Assembly: GCF_006716355.1 (NCBI RefSeq)
Contig: NZ_VFOW01000001.1
Location: 5,332,001-5,396,000, forward strand
Source: Stackebrandtia endophytica
GTDB lineage: Bacteria > Actinomycetota > Actinomycetes > Mycobacteriales > Micromonosporaceae
Length of the DNA: 64,000 nucleotides
Direction of reading: 5' to 3'
This document shows, in pieces, positions 1-8,698 of the stretch. The position numbers and the translations under genes were made by a program. A model generated the notes under the pieces. That model was given only the letters and a program-made list of their open reading frames with translations. It searched no databases and was not told the origin of the DNA. The first letter of the stretch is position 1. Each line of letters begins with the position of its first letter.

Positions 1-1
1 C

Positions 2-583
2 GACAAACTGCCGATCATCGTGATCCTTGGCTTCACCGCCGTGTGCCCCTTGGGGGTCTCGTCGATGTTCGCGGTGACGGCGGTGGCGACCGAGGAGCAT
101 CGCAGCGATGCCATCCTGGTCGCGACCGGCAGCGGTGTCGTCGCGGCGGCGATGATCGTGGTAACGGTTCGGTTGGTGATGAAGGTGGTCAGAGTGCGAA
201 GCCAGTCCACCGGCAGCCGCTGTGGCCTGATAATCGATGGTTTCGGGATCTGGTGGCGTGAGCGGGAACGCTGTTTTCCGATCGCGTGGGGCGAACTTGC
301 CGAAGTCACCATCGGTTCCAAACAAATGTGGGGCGGCAACGCCGCCATCGACATGTACTTCGTGCTGAAGCCCATACGGCCCGAGGAGTTCTGGTGTCGC
401 CATCCCGGATTGCACTCACACCATGATGGTGGTGCCTACTGGATCCACGCCCCCGCGACGGGATGGATGCACGGCCGATTCAGGCAGAGCGTCCTCAGGT
501 TCGCGCCACATCTGTGGCGCGCCGGCGCACATCGCAACCCGTTTACCCAGGCCAAGGCCGAGTTCGGTGAGCGCCTCATGTAG
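2..583 (+). CDS. Hypothetical membrane protein, 5' truncated by window edge
   Basis: The reading frame is open to the left edge of the window, so the true start probably lies upstream; a GTG at 20 is the first internal candidate. The visible part has two hydrophobic stretches (roughly the first 20 residues and residues 38-55 counted from the GTG), then a soluble domain rich in Trp, His and Gly ending in GERLM. The arrangement of two membrane helices followed by a PH-like soluble region resembles small actinobacterial membrane proteins of unknown function. I recognise no catalytic motif. No downstream partner is close; about 370 bp of apparently empty sequence follows. Confidence 0.6.
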   Translation, partial: DKLPIIVILGFTAVCPLGVSSMFAVTAVATEEHRSDAILVATGSGVVAAAMIVVTVRLVMKVVRVRSQSTGSRCGLIIDGFGIWWRERERCFPIAWGELAEVTIGSKQMWGGNAAIDMYFVLKPIRPEEFWCRHPGLHSHHDGGAYWIHAPATGWMHGRFRQSVLRFAPHLWRAGAHRNPFTQAKAEFGERLM

Positions 584-952
584 GGAGGCAACCGTGGTCA
601 CGAGTCGGTGAGGGGCCCATGGGCTGAACGTCGCCTAGCCAGCCGTCGATGGCGTGGTTCGGTGAGAGGCTACATGTTGATGCCCCTTCATCGAGGGCGC
701 CGGTGATGCGGACACGATGGTCATCGATCCCGCGACAGGCCGGATGCCGGTGATTCGAGGGAATCCGGGGTAGACGCCGCGGAGTTTCGGCCTTACTCTC
801 CCCTAAGGACTCATTGTGGACATTGGTGAGCGACCTGCTTATGTCGAACACGTGGATGGTGATCGATGTCGGGAGGGGTGAGAGCCCAGATGTCACGAGC
901 TGGTCATACATCTGATCGGTGGTGTCCCATCCGAGACATGACTTTCCTTGAG
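584..952. other. Intergenic, no gene seen
   Basis: No frame here has a convincing ribosome-binding site, codon bias or recognisable protein. The longest minus-strand frame gives a low-complexity sequence without family resemblance. It separates two genes that converge on it. Confidence 0.5.
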
Positions 953-1351
953 CTATGTGTGCCTCATGACGCCGTTTTCGAATACCTTCACCTTGGGCGA
1001 CTCGAAAAGCAGGATCAGCGCGTCCTCCGTCACCCTTGCCGAGAACCAGGTTCTTCCCTCGCGCGCCGGGGTGATGCCGTAGTCGTCGAGTTCGGTTTTC
1101 AACTGCTCCAGTAGTTCGACGGCTTCGGTCTCGTCTTCGGTGTCGACCTGGACGATCACGTCGACATCTCCCTCCGTGCGGGCGGTGTCCATGAGGGTTT
1201 GCTCCTCTTCAGACAATTCCATGTCGACACTCGCCGACGGCGTCACCTCGGTGATCGGGTCGTCGGCGATCGGTTCGGGCTGGCATCCGGTTCCGAGAGC
1301 CAGCAGCGCCGCTATTGCCGCTACACGGGACAGTCTTGTTCGCACGGTCAC
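953..1351 (-). CDS. Putative lipoprotein with small acidic domain
   Basis: The 132-residue product starts at a GTG with a good GAGGAG ribosome-binding site 7 nt upstream. An Arg-containing N-terminus and a hydrophobic stretch end in LGTGC, an acceptable though not ideal lipobox (Cys 23), so the mature protein is probably lipid-anchored outside the membrane. After an acidic linker (about 25-50), residues 60-130 alternate charged helix and strand-like segments resembling the fold of protease-propeptide/inhibitor I9 domains; that comparison is only an impression. A strong hairpin immediately upstream insulates it from the exporter gene, so it is probably transcribed alone. Confidence 0.65.
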   Translation of the reverse strand: MTVRTRLSRVAAIAALLALGTGCQPEPIADDPITEVTPSASVDMELSEEEQTLMDTARTEGDVDVIVQVDTEDETEAVELLEQLKTELDDYGITPAREGRTWFSARVTEDALILLFESPKVKVFENGVMRHT

Positions 1352-1394
1352 TCCTCAGGTGGGGGGCGCCGGATCGGACGGCCGCGAGGGGTGG

Positions 1395-1445
1395 ACGGTT
1401 CCATTCCCCGACGATCCGGAATCCCGTGTCGGGGAATGGAACCGT
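1395..1445. terminator. Perfect 18-bp inverted repeat, terminator-like
   Basis: Arms at 1395-1412 and 1428-1445 are perfect reverse complements (core GGTTCCATTCCCCGAC) around a 15-nt loop. The element lies just downstream of the minus-strand exporter gene and just upstream of the lipoprotein gene, as expected for a terminator of the former. There is no U-tract, which is usual in actinobacteria. Confidence 0.7.
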
Positions 1446-1460
1446 TGTGAACGACAGGCC

Positions 1461-2486
1461 CTAAGCCGTTCGTCCGGGTGTGGCCACGACATTCTCACCG
1501 GCCAAGTGTGGGCCCGGGGGCTCGTCGTGGGCAGGGTGCTCGGACCCCTCCGTCGTCGGGATCCGGCGAGCGGGTGGTTGATCGGCTGGGGAGGCCGATA
1601 CCGGTGTGACGCCGAGCATCTGCGGGACTACGGCAAACCCTGCGCCGGCAAGGCACAGCAGGCCGCCGGCCGCGGCCAGCGGTGTGGGCACCTCACCCAG
1701 GAACATCCAGGCGAGAACGACCACGATCGCGGGAACGAGCAGGCTCGACGATCCGAGCACACCCGCGGGCAGGTGCCTCAGCGCGTAACCCCACAGATTG
1801 AAGGCGATCGCGGTCGGTACGACCCCGAGGTACACGACCTGGAGGGTGATGTCCAGGGGTGCCTGAACCACCTCGGTCGCCAGGTCCGGGGTGAATACCA
1901 GGCAGGCGACGGTTCCGACGAGGATTCCCAGCCAGGTCACCGTCACCGAATCACCGCGGGACAGGTGACGTTTCTGGAGGAGGACACACGCCGCGTACAA
2001 CAGCGCGGCGACGAGGCTGAGCACGAGTCCGGAGATGGTGAACACCCCGGTGAAACCGGCGGCGGTGATCATGCCGACGCCCACTAGCGCCACGAGAATG
2101 CCGAGTATGAGACGCGTCGGCAGACCTTCCCCGAGGAACAACCCCGCGACGACCGCGATGATCAGCGGGGCGATGTTGACCACCATCGCCGCGGTTCCGG
2201 CGTCGATGGACTGTTCAGCCGCATTGAGCGCGACGGTGTAGACGGCGAACCAGGCGACTCCCCACATCATCACGATCAGCCAGGTTTTGGTCGTCTTGGG
2301 AAGCACCGGTCGGCGCACGAGCATCCAGGCTGAGATCACACCGGCGGCCGCGAGACACCTGAGTAGGGCCATCGGACCTGGGGAGTAGTGGTCGGCGGCC
2401 CCGCGGATGACGACGAATGAGGAGGCCCAGAAGGCCATGGTCAGCAGTGCGGCGACCCAGGGGAGGGCGCGAGGTGCGGTGGTCAT
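1461..2486 (-). CDS. EamA/DMT-family transporter (RhaT-like permease)
   Basis: This is a drug/metabolite-transporter superfamily permease of about 341 residues with ten predicted membrane helices in two EamA repeats; residues 12-30 contain the family-typical hydrophobic start with WASSFVVIRG, and the second repeat contains LGVVPTAIAFNLWGYALR. Members export amino acids, metabolites or drugs from the cytoplasm. I chose the ATG giving MTTAPRALPW because the family begins just before the first helix; an upstream extension of 30 residues would be Cys/Ser-rich and unlike the family. It is divergent from a LysR regulator, the classical layout for a substrate-induced exporter controlled by its neighbour. 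Confidence 0.9.
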   Translation of the reverse strand: MTTAPRALPWVAALLTMAFWASSFVVIRGAADHYSPGPMALLRCLAAAGVISAWMLVRRPVLPKTTKTWLIVMMWGVAWFAVYTVALNAAEQSIDAGTAAMVVNIAPLIIAVVAGLFLGEGLPTRLILGILVALVGVGMITAAGFTGVFTISGLVLSLVAALLYAACVLLQKRHLSRGDSVTVTWLGILVGTVACLVFTPDLATEVVQAPLDITLQVVYLGVVPTAIAFNLWGYALRHLPAGVLGSSSLLVPAIVVVLAWMFLGEVPTPLAAAGGLLCLAGAGFAVVPQMLGVTPVSASPADQPPARRIPTTEGSEHPAHDEPPGPHLAGENVVATPGRTA

Positions 2487-2568
2487 GGTTGTCGATTGTT
2501 CTCGCAACACAGCCTGAAGAAAAGCGCACGCTCGTGAACAACTGTGCGTGATGCTCGTACACTTGGGC

Positions 2569-3462
2569 ATGCACAACCTGCATCAGTTGCAATCCTTCGC
2601 CTCGGTCGCGGCAACCGGCTCGGTTCGCTCGGCCGCCGATTTCCTCGGCCTGTCGCCTTCGGCCGTCAGTCACCACGTCAGACTGCTGGAGCAGGAAACC
2701 GGGCTCACACTCTTCCAACGCCACGGTAGGGGACTGCGCCTGACCGACACCGGTTCGACCGTCTTGCCGGAGGTGGAGGAGGTACTCGAATCCGCCGGTC
2801 GGCTGCGCCAACGGATCGGTGAGCTCAGGGACAATCGCATGAATCGCCTCACCATCGGATACTTCGGTACGGCGGGCAATAGATGGTTGCCCGACCTTGT
2901 GTCCTACCTGGAGAATCGATTCCCCCGGACGGCCGTGCGGCTCAGGCTGATGGAGGGACCGTGGCAGGGGCTTGAGGCGGACATCCAGCTCGCCATCTCC
3001 GACAGCGCCGAGCCCGGTTTTCCCGTTCAGGTCCACTCCGACCTTCTGATCGCCGACCCCTATGTGGTCGCCGTGCCCGACGACCACGAGCTGGCCGACT
3101 GCGAAGAGGTGCCGATCACCGAGCTGGCCGACCGTTCCTGGATAGACAATGACATCGGTGACGGGGTGTGCCGGACGATCTTCCTCGACGCCTGCGCCCG
3201 TGCCGGTGTCCGGGCGAGGTTTCGGCACCAGGCACACAGCTACGTCACCGCGTTGCACATGGTGGGGCGTGGGCTCGGGCTCACAGTGCTGCCGCAGCTG
3301 GGGGTGTATCCGTTGCCGGAAGGGGTGAGGATCGTACGGCTGGCGCACCCGGTCCCGACCCGCTACGTCCATGCGCTCAGCGACCCGGGACATCCGCGGC
3401 GGCCGTTGATCCGGGAGGCGATCGCGGCGCTACGGGACCTGGCCACCGACGACGTCGTTTGA
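2569..3462 (+). CDS. LysR-family transcriptional regulator
   Basis: The N-terminal winged helix-turn-helix (about residues 1-60) is clear: LHQLQSFASVAATGSVRSAA followed by LSPSAVSHHVRLLEQETG. The rest is a LysR substrate-binding domain of the usual length (about 297 residues in total). The start could also be the ATG at 2551; neither start has a strong ribosome-binding site. It is divergent from the EamA transporter with a gap of about 80 bp, so it most likely controls that exporter and itself. It converges on the flavoprotein gene, only 34 bp away. Confidence 0.92.
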   Translation: MHNLHQLQSFASVAATGSVRSAADFLGLSPSAVSHHVRLLEQETGLTLFQRHGRGLRLTDTGSTVLPEVEEVLESAGRLRQRIGELRDNRMNRLTIGYFGTAGNRWLPDLVSYLENRFPRTAVRLRLMEGPWQGLEADIQLAISDSAEPGFPVQVHSDLLIADPYVVAVPDDHELADCEEVPITELADRSWIDNDIGDGVCRTIFLDACARAGVRARFRHQAHSYVTALHMVGRGLGLTVLPQLGVYPLPEGVRIVRLAHPVPTRYVHALSDPGHPRRPLIREAIAALRDLATDDVV

Positions 3463-3496
3463 CCGATCGCCTCCCGGATCAGATTCGACGGTGGAG

Positions 3497-4681
3497 TCAC
3501 GAGCGCCTTGCCGCGAGACGTTCGGTCGCGGAGGCGAGGTGGCGGCTGCGGGACGGCATGCCGAAAGTCGGATGCCCGGCACTCCAGGCGGCCGTTCGCA
3601 GGATCGCGCCCTTAACCCGCGCTGCCGGACGACCGAGCAGCGCGCCGGGCCTGGCCTTCCCCGTGCCGTCGGCCAGCTGGAAGATCGCGTCGTTGCGGCC
3701 GAGGCTGATGTGGTTGCCGACGTAGGGGAGTTTGCTGATCGTGACCTTGCTACCGGTCCGGTCCCCGATGATCGCGGCGATCGCCTGCTTGCTGGTGAAA
3801 CCGGCCGAGGCACACGACATCGGCAGCGGTAGTCCGTTCTCCGCCAGAGTGAAGACGGCGTCGCCGGCGGCATAGACATCCGGATGCGACACCGATCGCA
3901 TTTGGCGATCGACGGTGATCTGGCCGTTGGCTTCCACAGTGAGGCCGCTGTCGGCGGCGATCGGATGGACCGCGAAGCCGGCGGCCCACACGGTCACGTC
4001 GGTGACGAATTCAGTCCCGTCGTCGGCGATCGCCCTTCCCGGTTCGACCCGTTCGATGGTGGCATGTTCGTGGATCGTGATGTCGAACCGGTCGAATGCC
4101 CGCAGTAGGTGACGCCGGGCCTTCGCTCCCAGCCAACCGCCGAGCTGACCGCTGGTGGCGAGGTTGATCTGAAGTCCGGGTCGGGACTCGGCGAGCTCGG
4201 TGACGGTCTCGATCGCGGTCAGATTGCCTCCGACCACCAGTACTTTCCCATTCCGTCCCAAGGCATCCAGGCGGGCACGAAGGCGCAGCGCCGACGGCCT
4301 GGCGGCCACGTGAAACGCGTGTTCTCCGACCCCGGTGACGCCGTGGTCGGCGACGGTGCTGCCCAGTGTGTAGAGCAGGGTGTCGTACTCAAGGTGCTCG
4401 ATCGATCCGTCGTCGACGGTGACGATGCGTCGATCCGCATCGACACCGGTCACCCGGGCCAATCGCAGCCGGATGTCGGTGCCCGCGAAGATCTCGGTCA
4501 GCGGTCGGCGACGCAGGTCCTGGCCGGCGGCGAGCTGATGCAGCCGCAATCGTTCGACGAGATCGGGTTCGGCGTTGACGACGGTGATCGCGAAGTCGTC
4601 GGTGTCGAGATGGCGAGCCAGGTGTCCGGCGGCGAATGCTCCGGCGTATCCGGCTCCGAGGACGAGGATGCGGTGTCTCAT
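3497..4681 (-). CDS. NAD(P)/FAD-dependent oxidoreductase (NDH-2-like)
   Basis: The product has an N-terminal dinucleotide-binding fold, RILVLGAGYAG at about residues 3-13, a second GxGxxG-like NAD(P) motif around VLVVGGNLTAIE, and the C-terminal FAD-binding hallmark DVYAAGDAVF. This order fits the pyridine-nucleotide disulfide-type/NDH-2 family, which passes electrons from NAD(P)H through FAD to quinone or a protein acceptor. The ATG start has an AGGAG site 6 nt upstream. It lies 79 bp downstream of the TetR gene on the same strand and near the P450-ferredoxin pair, so it could be their reductase, but the family more usually reduces quinones. Confidence 0.85.
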   Translation of the reverse strand: MRHRILVLGAGYAGAFAAGHLARHLDTDDFAITVVNAEPDLVERLRLHQLAAGQDLRRRPLTEIFAGTDIRLRLARVTGVDADRRIVTVDDGSIEHLEYDTLLYTLGSTVADHGVTGVGEHAFHVAARPSALRLRARLDALGRNGKVLVVGGNLTAIETVTELAESRPGLQINLATSGQLGGWLGAKARRHLLRAFDRFDITIHEHATIERVEPGRAIADDGTEFVTDVTVWAAGFAVHPIAADSGLTVEANGQITVDRQMRSVSHPDVYAAGDAVFTLAENGLPLPMSCASAGFTSKQAIAAIIGDRTGSKVTISKLPYVGNHISLGRNDAIFQLADGTGKARPGALLGRPAARVKGAILRTAAWSAGHPTFGMPSRSRHLASATERLAARRS

Positions 4682-4760
4682 GGTGAGCTCCTGTCTGGTT
4701 CGTGTCCCCTCTGAACGAGACGGCTGTCGAATTCCTGACAATCGCATCCGGTGACGTGCG

Positions 4761-5360
4761 TCACTTGCCGTGGTCGGTCCGGCTCGTGTACCCCAGCAGC
4801 GGCAGGAAGATCTCGTCGGTCACTGCGGTGAGATCCTCATCGGTAGGTGAGATGCCGAAGACGACGAAGTCGTCCCGCAGCAGGCTGATCGGCAGTGTGA
4901 TGACTCGCCGAGACCACGGGCCGGGGCGGATCTGGCCGCGTTCGGCAGCACGATGCAGCACCGTGGACATGGCCTCCGACAGTGCCGATTCGGCGATGAG
5001 TTCCTGTAGTCGTCGTGCCAGCAGCGGGTCGCGAACCGTGTCGGTGATCAGTCCGCAGACCATGTCGCGTCGAGTGTCGCCGAGGTTGGCCTGTGCGCGG
5101 CGCAGCAGGTTCATCACGTCGTCGCGTAGATCGCCGGTGTCGGGGATCGGGACGTCGGTGAACTTGCTGCGCAGGGTGTCCAATAGCAGTTCCGGCAGGC
5201 TGTTCCAGCGTCGGTAGAGAACCGCCTTGCCGGTGCCGGCGCGGTTGGCGACGCCGTTCATTGTGGACTTCGCATACCCGAGCTCGGCCAGTTCCTCGCG
5301 GGCGGCCTCCAGAATGGCGTCTTCGAGTGCGGCTCCGCGGCGGCGCGACACAGGCTCCAC
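4761..5360 (-). CDS. TetR-family transcriptional regulator
   Basis: Residues 10-57 form a TetR helix-turn-helix (AILEAAREELAELGYAKSTMNGVANRAG with KAVLYRRW), followed by a TetR_C_16-like ligand domain; 199 residues is normal length. It starts at GTG. It is divergent from the cytochrome P450 gene and upstream of the flavoprotein on its own strand. Two palindromes with TAAGAAAC/GTTTCTTA arms lie in the divergent gap, so it probably represses both directions and responds to the P450 substrate or product. Confidence 0.92.
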   Translation of the reverse strand: MEPVSRRRGAALEDAILEAAREELAELGYAKSTMNGVANRAGTGKAVLYRRWNSLPELLLDTLRSKFTDVPIPDTGDLRDDVMNLLRRAQANLGDTRRDMVCGLITDTVRDPLLARRLQELIAESALSEAMSTVLHRAAERGQIRPGPWSRRVITLPISLLRDDFVVFGISPTDEDLTAVTDEIFLPLLGYTSRTDHGK

Positions 5361-5383
5361 TGTGGTATTTCCTTCCGGTGCTG

Positions 5384-5404
5384 TAAGAAACCTTGCGTTT
5401 CTTA
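5384..5404. promoter_or_regulatory. Putative TetR operator 1
   Basis: Perfect inverted repeat TAAGAAAC-N5-GTTTCTTA, 20 bp upstream of the TetR start codon. It shares its half-site with the palindrome at 5428-5446, which supports a real regulator site over a chance hairpin. Confidence 0.7.
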
Positions 5405-5427
5405 TGGGTCGAGTCTAGTCTGAATTG

Positions 5428-5446
5428 AAGAAACCAATGGTTTCTT
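5428..5446. promoter_or_regulatory. Putative TetR operator 2
   Basis: Perfect inverted repeat AAGAAACCA-N1-TGGTTTCTT, ending 19 bp before the P450 start. It has the same AAGAAAC half-site as operator 1, centred about 43 bp away, consistent with a repressor occupying both divergent promoters. Confidence 0.72.
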
Positions 5447-5465
5447 ATTTTCGAGAGGTGACACC

Positions 5466-6671
5466 GTGACAGATCCCGCCACTTCGAATCCCCCGCCATT
5501 CCCGATGCCCCGAACCTGTCCCTTCGGCCCGCCGCCGCAGTACGAGCAGATCAGGCGCGAGGCACCGATTTCGCGAGTAACCCTGCAGGACGGCAAACAG
5601 GCCTGGTTGATCACCGGACACGCCGTCGCGCGAGAGTTCCTGTCCAGCAACAGGATCAGTTCCAGTCGAGCGAACCCCGACTTTCCGCAGGTGGCCCCGG
5701 GGGTGGCCACGGTCCCCCTGAAGGGGGCGATCATCGCCATGGATCCACCCGAGCACTCCCACCACCGGCGCATGATCACCAACGAGTTCACCGTCAAGCG
5801 GGTCAAGCGGATGCGGCCCCAGATCCAGCAGATCACCGACCGCGCCATCGACGATCTGCTGGCGAGACCGAAACCGGCCGACCTCGTCGAGGCGCTGTCG
5901 CTGCCAGTGCCGTCGCTGGTCATCTGTGAGCTGTTGGGGGTGCCCTACACCGACCGTGAACAGTTCCAGAGCAGATCCCAGATCATGCTCAGTCGTCGGT
6001 CGACTGCGGACCAACGCCGCGACGCCGCACTGTGGTTGTTGCAGTACCTCAACGGTCTGGTGGCGGGAAAGGAGGCCGAACGCGGCGACGATCTGTTGAG
6101 CCGACTGATCGACAAGTACCGCGACATCGACGCCTACGACCGGCAAACCGTGGCCGGGATGGGACTGCTCCTGTTGATCGGTGGTCATGAGACCACCGCC
6201 AACATGATCTCGCTGAGCGTCGTGTCACTTATGGAGGATCCGCAATTGCTGGACGGGCTGCGCCGACAGCCGGAGCGGACCCCACAACTGGTCGAGGAAC
6301 TTCTGCGGTTCCACAGTGTCGTCGACGTCGCCACGTCCCGAGTGGTCGTCGAGGACTTCGAGCTGGGCGGTGTCGGTTTCCGGGCCGGTGACGGAGTCAT
6401 CGTGGCCGCCGCGGCCGCCAGCCACGATCCGGCGGTGTTCACCGGACCGGACACGATCGACGTGGAACGCGGTGCACGGCACCACCTGGCGTTCGGATTC
6501 GGTGTCCACCAGTGCATCGGGCAGAACCTCGCCCGTCTTGAATTGGAGATCGTATTGAACACGCTCTTCGCGCGGGTACCGGATCTGGCGCTGGCTGAAC
6601 CGGTGGAGCGGCTGCCCTACAAACAGGACGCACTCGTCTATGGAATCCACCGACTACCAGTGACCTGGTGA
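5466..6671 (+). CDS. Cytochrome P450 (CYP105/107-like)
   Basis: This is a soluble bacterial class I P450 of 401 residues. All signatures are visible: the I-helix oxygen-activation motif GGHETT (239-244), the ExxR motif in EELLR (277-280) and the haem-binding loop FGFGVHQCIGQ with ligand Cys349. It starts at GTG with GAGAGG 7 nt upstream. It would hydroxylate a small hydrophobic compound using electrons from the ferredoxin encoded 17 bp downstream. It is controlled by the divergent TetR through the two palindromes in the gap. The substrate cannot be read from the sequence; both detoxification and secondary-metabolite tailoring fit. Confidence 0.95.
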   Translation: MTDPATSNPPPFPMPRTCPFGPPPQYEQIRREAPISRVTLQDGKQAWLITGHAVAREFLSSNRISSSRANPDFPQVAPGVATVPLKGAIIAMDPPEHSHHRRMITNEFTVKRVKRMRPQIQQITDRAIDDLLARPKPADLVEALSLPVPSLVICELLGVPYTDREQFQSRSQIMLSRRSTADQRRDAALWLLQYLNGLVAGKEAERGDDLLSRLIDKYRDIDAYDRQTVAGMGLLLLIGGHETTANMISLSVVSLMEDPQLLDGLRRQPERTPQLVEELLRFHSVVDVATSRVVVEDFELGGVGFRAGDGVIVAAAAASHDPAVFTGPDTIDVERGARHHLAFGFGVHQCIGQNLARLELEIVLNTLFARVPDLALAEPVERLPYKQDALVYGIHRLPVTW

Positions 6672-6688
6672 CCGAAGAGGGGAGACTC

Positions 6689-6883
6689 ATGAGGATCAGA
6701 TTGGACGAGGAGAAGTGCTGCGGCTCAGGCCAATGTGTACTGTCCGCCCCCGGCGTCTTCGACCAACGAGATGAGGACGGGACCTCGGTGCTGCTGCGGC
6801 CGTACCCCGATCCCGACCAATACCAGTCCGCCCGCGACGCCGCACTGGTGTGCCCGGGACGGGCGATATCGATCGAGCCGTAG
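6689..6883 (+). CDS. [3Fe-4S] ferredoxin, P450 redox partner
   Basis: This small acidic protein of 64 residues begins MRIRLDEEKCC. It carries the C-x5-C ... C-P pattern of actinobacterial P450 ferredoxins (KCCGSGQC near the start, VCPG near the end), ligating a 3Fe-4S cluster. The ATG is preceded by GAGGGGAG at good spacing; a GTG at 6668 overlaps the P450 stop but has no site. The pair is almost certainly cotranscribed, and a strong hairpin terminator follows. Confidence 0.93.
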   Translation: MRIRLDEEKCCGSGQCVLSAPGVFDQRDEDGTSVLLRPYPDPDQYQSARDAALVCPGRAISIEP

Positions 6884-6908
6884 GGGCGGCGTGAGCGGCG
6901 CCGACCGT

Positions 6909-6953
6909 CGCCCCGGGTCCTGCGGATCTGAAGAATCCGCCGGACCCGGGGCG
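6909..6953. terminator. Strong hairpin between convergent genes
   Basis: 19-bp arms (6909-6927 and 6935-6953, core CGCCCCGGGTCC) with a single mismatch and a 7-nt loop. It sits between the ferredoxin gene and the convergent hydrolase gene, so it probably ends transcription from both sides. Confidence 0.8.
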
Positions 6954-6986
6954 CGGTGTTGTCGACGCAGAACTACCGGCGCACCG

Positions 6987-7904
6987 CTACTGCGACAGCA
7001 CCGCCTGGGCCGGCCAGTGGTCGGAGGGGACGTTTCCTTGCGGGGTGACCCAGGTGTTGATACCCACCTGGTGGACGGAGAACTGCTCGGTGCCGATGAT
7101 CCAGTCGATGCGGTTGGTGGTTTCGTCCGGCACCGGGTTCCACTGGTTCATGGTTCCGTACTCCGGCGTGATGCGTTGCTCCTCGTGACTCCAGGTGTCG
7201 TGCCGTCCGTCCGCGACCAGGGTCTGGTGCGGTTCGGAATCGGGTTCGGTGTTGAAATCCCCGGTGAGGATGCAGGGAAGCGACTTCTCCTGCATCCAAT
7301 CGTGCAGGAGGAGGGCGCTTTGGTGTCGGGCCTCGGCCGACCGGTGATCGAAGTGGGTGTTGAGTGCGTAGAACCCCTGGTCGGTGGTCAGGTCGCGGAA
7401 CTCGATCCAGGTGAAGATCCGGGGATACGAAGCACCCCAGCCGATCGAGCCGGGAACCTCCGGAGTCTCCGACAGCCAGAGGTGTCCGGAGTCGACCTCT
7501 TCGAGGCGACTCGTCTGGTAGAAGATCGCGCAGCTCTCACCGGTGCCGTCGGCGTCGCGGCCCATCCGGACACAGCCGTAGTCGGGCAGTTCGTCGACGA
7601 GATCCTGGATCTGGTCCAGGCGCCCCTCCTGGGTGCCGAGGATCGTCGGCTGTTCGGCATTGAGCAGGGTGACGATCGAGGGCAGCCGCGCCGACCAGGC
7701 ACGCACTCCACTGTCGACTCCTACGCGGATGTTGAAGCTCATGGCGTGCAACCGATTCCCGTCGACCGGTCCGATCAACGGTGGATCGTTCTCCAGCGGC
7801 TGTGGAGTCTGTCCGGCGTGGGCGGTTCCGAATCCGCCCACCGAGGCCGCGGTGAGGGCGATGGCCCCGGTCAACACGGCGCGACGGCTGACTGTCTTCT
7901 CCAT
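6987..7904 (-). CDS. Tat-exported endonuclease/exonuclease/phosphatase-family protein
   Basis: The N-terminus has a twin-arginine signal, SRRAVLTG, a hydrophobic core and an AHA cleavage site around residue 31, so a folded enzyme is exported. The mature part has the EEP (DNase I-like) fold signature: MSFNIRVG near the start, GTQE, LNTHFDH, LTGDFN and a final SDHWPA. These supply the metal-binding Asn/Glu and catalytic His/Asp residues. Relatives cleave phosphodiesters in nucleic acids, inositol phosphates or sphingomyelin; the substrate is not clear here. The ATG start has AAGGAG upstream. Confidence 0.9.
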   Translation of the reverse strand: MEKTVSRRAVLTGAIALTAASVGGFGTAHAGQTPQPLENDPPLIGPVDGNRLHAMSFNIRVGVDSGVRAWSARLPSIVTLLNAEQPTILGTQEGRLDQIQDLVDELPDYGCVRMGRDADGTGESCAIFYQTSRLEEVDSGHLWLSETPEVPGSIGWGASYPRIFTWIEFRDLTTDQGFYALNTHFDHRSAEARHQSALLLHDWMQEKSLPCILTGDFNTEPDSEPHQTLVADGRHDTWSHEEQRITPEYGTMNQWNPVPDETTNRIDWIIGTEQFSVHQVGINTWVTPQGNVPSDHWPAQAVLSQ

Positions 7905-8047
7905 GGTGGTCTCCTTGGGTCGGGGGAGGTCACCCATTTAATCGGTTTCGTCGGGTATGTCGCCATGATCACCCGACAATTCGCCCATAATGGGCGTCGT
8001 GTGGGATTGGCCGTGGTGGCAACAGATCCCGAAGCGGGGAGTGACAC

Positions 8048-8698
8048 CTAACGGCGCAGCCGGTGCTCGTAGGCGTAGACGACGATGTTGACCCGGTCGC
8101 GTAGTCCGAGTTTGCGCAGGATCGCACCGATGTGAGTCTTGACCGTCGACTCGGACAGGAAGAGGCGACCGGCGATCTCCGCGTTCGACAGGCCTTCGGC
8201 GGCGCCGTCAAAGACCTTGCGTTCCCGTTCGGTGAGCCGAGCGAACTCCGGGGGTGCCGGTTCCGACGGCGGAGACTGGTCGAGGATCGCCGTCAGATCC
8301 TGCGAGGCGAGGACATTTCCTCCCGAATGGACGGTTCGGATCGTCTCGCACACGAACTGCGGGGTACTCACCTTCAGGAGGAATCCCGCGGCCCCGTAGC
8401 GAATCGCGCGCGCCGCATGCGGATCGAGCTCGAACGTGGTGAGCATGATGACTCGCGGCCGGGTCGGTCGCGGATCCGTCTGGAGCAGTCGTCTGGTCGC
8501 CTCGACCCCGTCCATCGGACTCATCTGGACGTCCATCAGCACCACGTCCGGGTCGGTTGCGGCGATGACGTCGAGCGCCTCGCGGCCGTCGGCGGCCTGA
8601 CCCACCACGGTCATGTCCGGCTGGGCCTCCACGATCACCGCCAGCCCGGATCGGAACAGGTGCTGATCGTCGACGAGGACGAGCCGGATCGGGGTCAT
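8048..8698 (-). CDS. NarL/FixJ-family response regulator
   Basis: An N-terminal receiver domain (LVLVDDQ at the start, phosphoacceptor Asp56 in VLMDVQM, conserved Lys in FLLKVS) is followed by a LuxR helix-turn-helix at about 150-210 (LTERERKVFDGAAEGLSNAEIAGRLF). Its ATG overlaps the stop of the histidine kinase gene by 4 nt, so the two are translationally coupled partners. The pair lies at the end of the vanX-alr-ddl operon. VanR, by contrast, is an OmpR-type regulator, so this is not the canonical vancomycin-resistance control system. Confidence 0.93.
   Translation of the reverse strand: MTPIRLVLVDDQHLFRSGLAVIVEAQPDMTVVGQAADGREALDVIAATDPDVVLMDVQMSPMDGVEATRRLLQTDPRPTRPRVIMLTTFELDPHAARAIRYGAAGFLLKVSTPQFVCETIRTVHSGGNVLASQDLTAILDQSPPSEPAPPEFARLTERERKVFDGAAEGLSNAEIAGRLFLSESTVKTHIGAILRKLGLRDRVNIVVYAYEHRLRR

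Noticed and set aside
1140-2087. A 315-residue plus-strand frame
   Set aside because: Lies antisense to the lipoprotein and EamA genes; rich in Arg, Gly and His with no family pattern or ribosome-binding site.
2215-3393. A 392-residue minus-strand frame
   Set aside because: Shadow of the LysR gene; the encoded sequence is Arg/His/Gly-rich noise and only its end, overlapping the EamA gene in another frame, looks protein-like.
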